Assembly: GCA_002261195.1 (NCBI GenBank)
Contig: MVBO01000185.1
Location: forward strand, 1 to 24,425
From: Bifiguratus adelaidae
Taxonomy: Eukaryota > Mucoromycota > Endogonomycetes > Endogonales
DNA length: 24,425 bases
Direction of reading: 5' to 3'
Below the pieces are notes generated by a model. That model was not told the DNA's origin, did not search any database, and saw nothing but the letters and a program-made list of their open reading frames with translations. The stretch's first letter is position 1. The number at the start of each line of letters is the position of its first letter. Of this stretch, positions 1 through 6,858 are shown piece by piece. Both the position numbers and the translations under genes were made by a program.

Positions 1-21
1 ATAAATGGAGATTAAAGATTT

Positions 22-243
22 CTGGTGGGGCGGGGACAAAAGTGTCCCAAGGAATGGACCATCTTCTAGCTTTAATTGGGACGGGACAAGAAAGTCTATG
101 AAGCTGTAAACCGAGCATATGATAGGCAAAGGACAAGGCTACATGCATTAGGAAGCTTGGGTCGAAGCTGGGGATGGTTGTTGCGCCATGGCTGGTCAAA
201 GTCAAATTAGGCAATCCTTGGGACGGTTTTGATTGCCACTGTA
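22..243. mobile_element. possible short Tc1/mariner-type MITE
   Basis: The right end, read inward on the minus strand from 243, is TACAGTGGCAATCAAAACCG followed by TCCCAAGGATTGCC. Near the left edge, at about 34-57 on the plus strand, a related stretch reads ACAAAAGTGTCCCAAGGAATG. The two could be imperfect terminal inverted repeats of an element of about 220 bp flanked by TA. The outermost left bases match poorly, so the left boundary is uncertain. The right end is clearer because a diverged copy of it recurs at 2694-2763. No coding capacity is visible. A larger element running off the window start is the alternative. Confidence 0.35.
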
Positions 244-1794
244 TTGTGACGACTCGAAATTGTCATCAGATAAGCAAACAAGAGGTGCCCTTATCTACTA
301 TAATTGATTTTTGGAACCTCCTATACAGAAAATACTAATCATCTACTGTACTGTACGTCACACCTTGTCTGGATGCAAATTTGCCAAATTGCCAAATTGC
401 CACTGTGCTACAAGTATACTGTAATAGATACGGTATTGGACATTGAAAGAAGTTCCCTATTTACAGTACAGTGTAAAGGTGAGAGTCCTCTCTACTGCAC
501 ATACAGTAACTGTACCGAGAAAACCTACGGTAGAATCACATGTACTGAATACCGTAGTACAGCGCGGTAAAAGGGGTTTCATTCATGAGAGAGTGTTTTA
601 ACTATTGTCAGAATTCACCAAATTGTAATATTGGCTACCGTAGCTGACGCTAGGGACAACTGTAGATTGCTGAAGTTACTGTATGACAAGGTACAATAAA
701 GTACAGTATATCCATCGCTCATGCCGATGGAAGACTGTAGCTCCGGAAGTTTTCTAAACAAAGATTACTGTATGCGCAACCTTGCAGAAATGCTTAAAGC
801 TTAATGTCACCTACAAATTGGGTGCAGATACGTTTCCTCTTCGTATGACATTAACGTCAACCTCGGTCGAGATAGATATATCTTCATCTATGGAGCGCAA
901 GTCTATTGTACCGTATCAATGACAACCTTACGTACTGTATGTACAGTATTTTGCCATACTGAATGCTAAGCAAGAGCAATACAAAGGCATTTCATTAGAT
1001 TCTGATACAGTAAAAATGCACACATTTCAAGTATTGCACTACAGTGCAGGTTGTCTCCAAACAGCCATAACCCTCCTCGAGTATTTGAAATGGAAACTTA
1101 CAAATTGATCCACTGACTCTCCACTAAATTGCAACGTTGCCTCTTTAAAGTATACTGTACTGTGAGTGTACAGTAGTACTGTACAATATATGCGCGAACA
1201 TACAGTGTAGTAGTACAGTTGATAAATTGAGTGATGTTCTTTGATATCTACTGTACCGTACTGCAGTTGTACTGTATACTTTGCATTTGAGGCGGGAACC
1301 TCAACCGAAAGGGAACAAACTCTCTTCCAATACAGTAGCTACCTACTATACTTTACTACTCCACTATCATGAAACAACGGTAAAATGTGACCTACTGTAC
1401 AAGATAATTATTTCAAATACAGTACAGCATTACTACTACAGTAGTCCTCTGACCGCTTTGGGCTCTCTAGGCCAAAAATCTCTGCTTCGATATGCTGTGA
1501 GTCAATGCAGTACTGTATTCGGTACATCTAACCTTTACATCTACAGTACTGTACAGTAAGCTGCCTGGATACGCGCAGTCGTGCCAGCCACCAATTCCAT
1601 ACGATGAGGAGTTGGAATACAGTACTGTATTACTGTAAACCATTCGTGCCGGACTCGCTCCTATAGCACACTGGCGAATTTGCATGCCAGACAATGTGTG
1701 ACGTACGGTAGCTCATTAGTACTTAGATTCCAAAAATTTAATTGAAGAAACGAACTTTCTTGTTTACTTACAGTATCTGCTAGCAACCTTGAGT

Positions 1795-2110
1795 CGTCAC
1801 AGCTCCCAAAGCACCTGGTCGCTTGTGGGCATTCGTTGTACTGTACTGTATGTGACGAGACGTTGCTTCAAGTAATCCCACAATGTTCAATCGGGTTGAG
1901 GTCCTGAACTGAAGGCCCTGTCAAGTACTGTATGCTCCGAAAATTTGTGACGCACTGCAAAGTTGTGATTTACATCACTGGCTGTATTTCAAGCAACGCT
2001 GCAACATCCTCAAATTTTGGGGTGCTGTACAGTACCGTAAGAGAAGAGAAGTTACTGTACGGCGCTTCAAGCGGAATGTGCACTTGCATCGGATAGTTGT
2101 GTCGGTCATA
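1795..2110 (-). pseudogene. decayed Tc1/mariner transposase, C-terminal half of catalytic domain
   Basis: On the minus strand, 1871-1918 reads GPSVQDLNPIEHCGIT, a clear decayed form of the Tc1-family block WPxxSPDLNPIEHxWGI that carries the third catalytic acid region. Just downstream, 1800-1831 reads MPTSDQVLWEL, which fits the usual PTS..ELWE.L stretch that follows. Upstream, near 2078-2107, HNYPMQVH resembles the D-N-x-P-x-H motif. The frame is broken repeatedly by stops and shifts, and TACWGTA scars lie between the blocks (1839-1850, 1926-1932, 2028-2034, 2053-2059). It is a dead plain DNA transposon copy. The N-terminal DNA-binding half is not recognisable. Confidence 0.55.
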
Positions 2111-2242
2111 CAGTACAGTATAGTGCACAAATTGCTTGTAACTGGATGGATGGTCTGGTCTCACCGAACTTTTCATTATTCTCTAACTTAATCTGCAGTA
2201 CTGTATAGTGTAGTATACAGTACTACAATGTGACTTACTGTG

Positions 2243-2264
2243 CTTATCGATATTTATCGATAAG
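2243..2264. repeat. perfect 10-bp inverted repeat with 2-bp spacer
   Basis: CTTATCGATA, then TT, then TATCGATAAG: the two arms are exact reverse complements, so the strand can form a 10-bp hairpin with a tiny loop. It lies in AT-rich non-coding DNA inside the footprint field and is not built from the TACWGTA unit. It could be a protein-binding palindrome or a remnant of a transposon end; nothing in the sequence decides this. Confidence 0.7.
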
Positions 2265-2693
2265 GAATTACCCTCTCTTGCCCTTCCTTAATTATTCGAT
2301 ACGATATCGCCACAGTAAAAGGCTGTACTTTACTTATTATTCGTTAATTCTGAATCTACTGTAAACTACACTGCATTGCTATGATATTTCCCGAACACTT
2401 TTGTCCTGGTGTCTGCCAAATGGGAAAGAAATTTTGGCGAGCTTGCTTAACGCGTTGCATTCCAACTGTATAATATATATTCTCGGACTTCGGTGTTGCT
2501 GTATCCCTGCACTTTGCAGAATTGATCTGTGGGCGGCTGTTCCTTCTCGACCTCGGGGTACAAGCTCTGAGACTCATATGTCGCAGGTACTGTACAGTAC
2601 CGTACTGTAAAGTGCCAGATGGGATAAGGCGGCAATGCCTTTTCCTTTGTTGGTTCTCTTACGTTCTGTATCGTACTGTAGCTTCGGTAGTTG

Positions 2694-2763
2694 TGCAATT
2701 ACGCGTCAAAGTCAAAATACTGTAGGCAATTCTTGGGACAGCTTTACTGTAGCTCCCACTGTA
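2694..2763. mobile_element. fragment of Tc1/mariner-like element end
   Basis: This stretch is a diverged copy of 193-243. It shares GTCAAAGTCAAA, then GGCAAT.CTTGGGAC, and finishes with CCACTG followed by TA. It differs by two clean 5-bp insertions that turn TA-like sites into TACTGTA (2718-2724 and 2745-2751). Read inward from 2763 it starts TACAGTGGGAG, so an element with this end would leave CAG/CTG scars. Whether it belonged to the transposase relic at 1795-2110 cannot be shown, because no matching left end was found. Confidence 0.4.
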
Positions 2764-3571
2764 TGACTTACTGTACAGTATGTTACTTGAAAATCTACTG
2801 TAAGTACTGTACTGTACCTGATCCAGTATCTAGACTAGCTACAGTACAGTAAGTGTCTATGAGAAGCCGTTAGTTTTCGACAGTGTCAATCAGAGTCCAT
2901 GGAGGTGGAAAATACTCATCCAAAAATACAGTACTGTACTCCGAGCAGAGCTGAAAAAATGTTGTAGTCGATTTGCTAATGAGGATTGACTGGCGCACTA
3001 TCAGCCATACTCTACATTAAGTCAGCTGAAACTCAGATCGAACCCAGCTGTAGAACAGATGCGCGTTACTCAATGTGGCTAGGATGTCTGTAGCTTTACT
3101 GTATGTTAAGAACAGACAATCTATATGTTTCCTACAGTATGTTCTACTTACAGTATGCGTAAATCCAGTATGCTCTACAGTAAGTCTATGATCTACTGTA
3201 CTGTACTGTAAGCCTGCGTCAATAAGATGACGATTGGGCAGCAATGGTTAGTCACATCGGGGTGTAGAAGTTGTTTGGACATCACAGCTGATTGGTGTTC
3301 GGACTTTCAGGTGGCCTCTCGTTGGTGACTGGTACCTGAGTTGGAACATGTGAACCTATAAGTACAGTAAGTCGAATGAGTACATCGAGGTTCTAGGCTG
3401 TGATTGTTCTCGGCACCTTCCGGTAGTGCGGAAGCTGAGGATTGCAACGGCTATGCAAGGAGAGTTGTAATGTCACGTGGGTCGTAGAGAAAATTGCAGT
3501 TAAAATTCCCTGAAACCGACCTTGGGGAAGAGTCGGTCGCCCGAAAAGGAAATTTAGTACGAATTACTGTA

Positions 3572-4260
3572 TGAAAGCCTCATGTTATTTACAAAATATA
3601 TAACACTATTTTACAAAGGAATAGATATCCTTTTCAATCGCGTTACAGACTTCGATATGTGTCACTCACGACAAAGCCTACAACGTCTGGATGCTCTTCA
3701 TATGTCCTCTAAAGTAGTTGACTGGGTATTAAGAGCAGTTTCTCTAGACGTCGAGATATCGAATACCGTACCGTGAAAGACCCTAGTCGGACGAGATATC
3801 TGTTCGGGTATTCACCGTAGTTTGATAAATCAGATGTTACTATTGTTGTGGAACGAAAGCGCTCAAGTATGTGGTTTCAGACCAAACAGTTATTGAAAGT
3901 ATGCGTCAATGAAGATAATCGTAGATAATCGTAGATCACACAAGAGCAGAACTATCAACCAGGACCATGATACCCTTGAGGTTTTGTTATCCTATATCCA
4001 CAAGAAATAGCACAACGCTTTGTTCGGATAGTACCATGTTTGATTGCGAAGTGAACCTCTATGTACTTGAGGACGATGTCATCGGAAAGTGCATGTAATC
4101 TCTGAGGGTGTTGCTGACGTCCGAGCCTGAGGCGGATGGAAGTGGAACGCGTGAACTGGTCTGTATTCACTCGTAAATGTTCAACTTGATATCACGGCTT
4201 GTTGTGAGGACAGAACACAAGCAGAAATAAAGCACGAGCGTTAGCTAACAATCTGCTCAG
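3572..4260. other. non-coding or unrecognised sequence
   Basis: The TACWGTA motifs stop abruptly at 3571. Short open frames exist (for example 64 codons on the plus strand from 3582 and about 70 on the minus strand ending at 3955), but none has a recognisable motif, a good start context or a supporting splice pattern. I see no tRNA, rRNA or long repeat here. The 3' end, TAGCTAACAATCTGCTCAG just before 4261, looks like an intron branch site and acceptor, so exons of the tentative downstream gene could lie here. Confidence 0.4.
3914..3937. repeat. short tandem repeat, 10-bp unit GATAATCGTA
   Basis: Two exact copies of GATAATCGTA (3914-3923 and 3924-3933) are followed by the start of a third (GAT). 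It sits in non-coding sequence right of the footprint field. It looks like an ordinary small minisatellite with no evident function. Confidence 0.7.
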
Positions 4261-4524
4261 ATGAATGTAAAAAGAATTCCGAAAGGTCAAAGTAGTATCG
4301 AACTCACAAGCAAGACTGTCGTAGACGTCGCCTATGTTGTAGAACAGAGCAAAGCAGAATACAGCGAGACTCGATATCCATTCCGCCCGCAAGTAGTTTT
4401 CTATATTTACTTGATGACATTGTCTATAGTCTTCTGCATTGGGGCTGTAAGTACGTAATGTTATGTCTCAATATGTCTTATTATTGTTCTATGTCAGGCT
4501 ACTTTAGTCCTTTTGATGTCCTAA
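4261..4524 (+). CDS. tentative small single-pass membrane protein, unidentified
   Basis: Exon 4261-4446 starts with ATG and reads MNVKRIPKGQSSIELTSKTV onward, then becomes hydrophobic near its end (VFYIYLMTLSIVFCIGA). A textbook 51-nt intron (4447-4497, GTAAGT...GTCAG) keeps phase 0 and adds ATLVLLMS before TAA at 4522-4524. The 70-residue product would have a charged N-terminal half and a C-terminal membrane helix of about 25 residues. The intron joins two halves of one hydrophobic segment, which supports the model. The ATG lies directly after an acceptor-like TCTGCTCAG, so this may be the end of a longer gene. I recognise no family, and chance is possible. The stretch 4525-4946 after it shows nothing. 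Confidence 0.3.
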
Positions 4525-4946
4525 TGCATCCGCTATGTCATAGTTGATTTTATAGATGTAGTTTTATGCCGTCGTCATCTCTCTTTGTTTAGCATTTGGC
4601 TTTCTACTGTGTTCTATTCAATGACTGTCCTTCCTAACATGTATCTTTCCTGCTTTCTTCTGTAGCTTGTATCCTGTAATGTAGATCATAGGTTATAAAG
4701 GCTACTTTAGCCAATCGTTCTATTACACCTTTATTACACAAAAGCAACCAATGTAGGCTCATCTATGACAAAGACCACAACTCTGCACACAAGTAATTCA
4801 AATTAGTTGCATCTAATTTGCCATCGTTGGATAGTTGCGGTCTTTCTCGGGAAAGGCGTAGGACCGTGCTCTTTTCATTCGCTTTAGTCTACTGCAACCT
4901 TTCCTCGTCAACTCTATCGGCCATGTCATACCATCCTTGAGGAATA

Positions 4947-5337
4947 TCATTGTACATTCAATTCACGTTGTCCTTGGCTGTAATTGTTTGCCCAGCATGG
5001 AAGTCGCACTGAAGGCAACCATTCGATGCTTGGATGCTGAATTGTAGATTCGTATTTTGGCAAGCAGCTAGCTCGCGCTTCATCACTCTGATCTGTGGGC
5101 TACGGGCTACGAAAACAAAAGGTTCATCAGACAAACACATAGATGCCCGCGTTGCATGACTCTTATCGCAATGCGCAAGGAAACGTGTCCTGTACTCAAA
5201 TACTGGCTTTTGTCAGGAATTGGGAGCGCATTTACAGAGCTCGCCCGATGACTCAATGTGACTTGGCTCGCAAGTAAGCACGCAATCAAAATTTCTTGTG
5301 AAAGTAAGTATATCTGGGCATGGGCATTATTGTACAT
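4947..5337 (-). CDS. tentative two-exon hypothetical protein
   Basis: A possible gene runs downstream of the kinase gene and in the same direction. Exon 1 (5161-5337) starts MYNNAHAQIYLLSQEILIAC, a hydrophobic, signal-like N terminus. A candidate 61-nt intron (5100-5160) has a weak donor GTCATG and a good pyrimidine-rich TTTTCGTAG...GTAG acceptor region. Exon 2 (4947-5099) stays in phase 0 for 50 codons and ends in TGA. The product would be 109 residues with no recognisable domain. Other frames in exon 2 are open too, and the donor is poor. This is a low-confidence candidate. Confidence 0.2.
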
Positions 5338-5375
5338 AATTTACATTGTGGAATCTATATGACGAGTATGACTGA

Positions 5376-6788
5376 CTAGAAAAGTGACACTGTGCTTTGA
5401 TCATTGACAATCATCTCTCTGCCAACGACATTCTCCGCCACATTGCCTAGCTTGGGTATGCGCACATAAGCATCGGTTCCGTAACCGTCCATGCTGTAAA
5501 GTTTCAAATTCCCGCCCCAATATTCCGCGTAAACCTTGGACAACGGAAGACCTAAACCGGAAGTTCCATAAGGATCATGGGAAGGGGCACATTCCCTATC
5601 CTCCTCACCCAGCCGTCCTGCCAGTTTGGTTACTGTCGTGAATCGATCAAATGGCTTGTTGGGATTGGCAAACTTCCACAATGACTCGAGAGTTGCAGTA
5701 TTGATTCCACCGCCCTGATCGGATATACGGAAAATGACGTCTTCTGGACTCGAGCAGATTGTGGTGACGATATCAGGTGGAGAGGCTCGTGTAGTTTTGG
5801 AGCATTGATGTTTGCTCATCGTGGCGCGGACTGCGTTCTTTAGCAACTCGTAAATGATGAATTCAATATGCTCAGGTATGTAAGTGAACGATGTATCGAG
5901 ATGCCCCTCAAGCCGAATGGTAGGCATCTCCTTCTTCAAATCCCGCAGCGCGTACAATCCATCTTCACCGTAATTGTCGCGTGTAAGCTGCGTCACCAGT
6001 CGACTGCACTTATGGACGACATCTGCTGCCTTGAGTCTCTCGAACACCGTTCCTATAGATTGCCGACCCCGGTCAAGAGGAAATGCGTTTTGCGAATCTG
6101 GTCTTATATGCCGAAAATCATTTGACAGCGCCAAATGCTGTTCAGCTAAAACCCGCCTAGAGATACGACTTCGTAGCATCACATTCATGAAGCGCTCGAT
6201 ATGTGCAGGTGGAAGGAAGTCGATACATTCGGAGATACCAAGTGCAAGCTGCGGTATAACGACAAGATGCTCTCCCAACATAGTTTGCAGCAATCGACAG
6301 AACCCGTCATTGTCGCAAACACTCTTTATCCGAGGAAACTTGTGCGTGAGTTGAAAGGCAGACCAATAGAGGTCGTAGACTTGCTGAAAATGCGAATTGG
6401 CCCCAACAATGAAGGGAAGCGTCTGGAGATCTCTGATACGATGCGCAAGCCGAGTGGCAATCTCAGATCGCACATAGTTTGCCGATTTGATGAGCCTTTC
6501 TTCATTCAGGTTTCGACCGACGAATATCAACTGGCGAAGGGTAATAGGACTGACCGACGTTGTGAGATACTTGTCCAAGACTCTGCTCTCATAAAAGTGC
6601 TGATCAGAGACGAGCGGACCGCCATTTGTCTTGCCTTGTCTGATATCTTGTTCTCCAGACTCGGTCGTCACACCTCTCGAGAGCAGCAGTTTACCAGCTT
6701 CCGTTGCCGTCGGTAAAGCGTCCTGCAAGCTGTGAAACACCTTCTGCCGCAGATGCGCACAGCGCAGACTCCAAAGACTGTGCCTCAT
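5376..6788 (-). CDS. mitochondrial branched-chain alpha-ketoacid / pyruvate dehydrogenase kinase
   Basis: Intronless 470-residue member of the mitochondrial protein kinase family, which phosphorylates and switches off the E1 subunit of 2-oxoacid dehydrogenase complexes in the matrix. The N terminus (MRHSLWSLRCAHLRQKVFHS) is basic and hydroxylated, as expected for mitochondrial import. The BCDHK/PDK helical domain spans about 65-225. The GHKL ATPase domain spans about 295-445, with N box E314-LLKNAVRA, G1 box D357QGGGI and G2 box GTSGLGLPLSK near 408-418. The helical domain (FPRIKSVCDNDGFCRLL, RVLAEQHLALS) looks more like BCKDK/Pkp2 than Pkp1/PDK, but substrate choice cannot be settled by eye. 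Its start codon lies 70 bp from the divergent POM152 start. It is the only large gene here with no intron. Confidence 0.92.
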   Translation of the reverse strand: MRHSLWSLRCAHLRQKVFHSLQDALPTATEAGKLLLSRGVTTESGEQDIRQGKTNGGPLVSDQHFYESRVLDKYLTTSVSPITLRQLIFVGRNLNEERLIKSANYVRSEIATRLAHRIRDLQTLPFIVGANSHFQQVYDLYWSAFQLTHKFPRIKSVCDNDGFCRLLQTMLGEHLVVIPQLALGISECIDFLPPAHIERFMNVMLRSRISRRVLAEQHLALSNDFRHIRPDSQNAFPLDRGRQSIGTVFERLKAADVVHKCSRLVTQLTRDNYGEDGLYALRDLKKEMPTIRLEGHLDTSFTYIPEHIEFIIYELLKNAVRATMSKHQCSKTTRASPPDIVTTICSSPEDVIFRISDQGGGINTATLESLWKFANPNKPFDRFTTVTKLAGRLGEEDRECAPSHDPYGTSGLGLPLSKVYAEYWGGNLKLYSMDGYGTDAYVRIPKLGNVAENVVGREMIVNDQSTVSLF

Positions 6789-6858
6789 GGTCGAAGCAGG
6801 GTCACCTGTTCATGCCGCGCACCGTGACTTGAACCAATTTTGTCTTTCTGTTGTGGGC
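6789..6858. promoter_or_regulatory. shared divergent promoter region, kinase / POM152
   Basis: Only 70 bp separate the kinase ATG (complement of 6786-6788) from the preferred POM152 ATG (6859). Both promoters must therefore overlap here or reach into the neighbouring coding sequence. No TATA box or other clear element is visible. An in-frame POM152 ATG at 6787 would overlap the kinase ATG as CATG, which would leave no intergenic DNA; it is disfavoured for that reason. Confidence 0.45.

Larger units (their letters stand above)
344..3571. repeat. dense field of TACAGTA/TACTGTA motifs (probable Tc1-type excision footprints)
   Basis: By hand count about 62 copies of TACAGTA or its complement TACTGTA lie here; roughly 0.4 would be expected in random sequence of this length. 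Only two occur in 3572-24425. Many copies share their TA with a neighbour, giving 5-bp-periodic runs such as TACAGTACTGTACAGTA at 1542-1558, three in a row at 3194-3210, and pairs at 344, 1618, 1839, 2109, 2588, 2769, 2805, 2840 and 2927. Variants TACCGTA and TACGGTA also occur (for example 909, 1254, 2033, 2598, 3765). TA-CAG-TA is the scar made when an element with CAG...CTG ends and a TA target duplication leaves with a 3-nt overhang, as known for Sleeping Beauty. Each scar makes a new TA target, which explains the nesting. No host gene is supported in this interval. Confidence 0.7.

Noticed and set aside
344-3571. CRISPR array, telomeric repeat or plain microsatellite
   Set aside because: There are no repeat-spacer units of constant length and no head-to-tail telomere array. 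Motif copies are scattered singly or nested by shared TA, and the +5 indels at TA favour footprints.
5868-6716. Long plus-strand open frames opposite the kinase gene
   Set aside because: Shadows of the kinase reading frame with no motifs of their own.
6787-6858. POM152 starting at ATG 6787
   Set aside because: In frame, but it would overlap the kinase start codon and leave no intergenic DNA; the extra 24 residues do not resemble the family N terminus. ATG 6859 is preferred though not proven.
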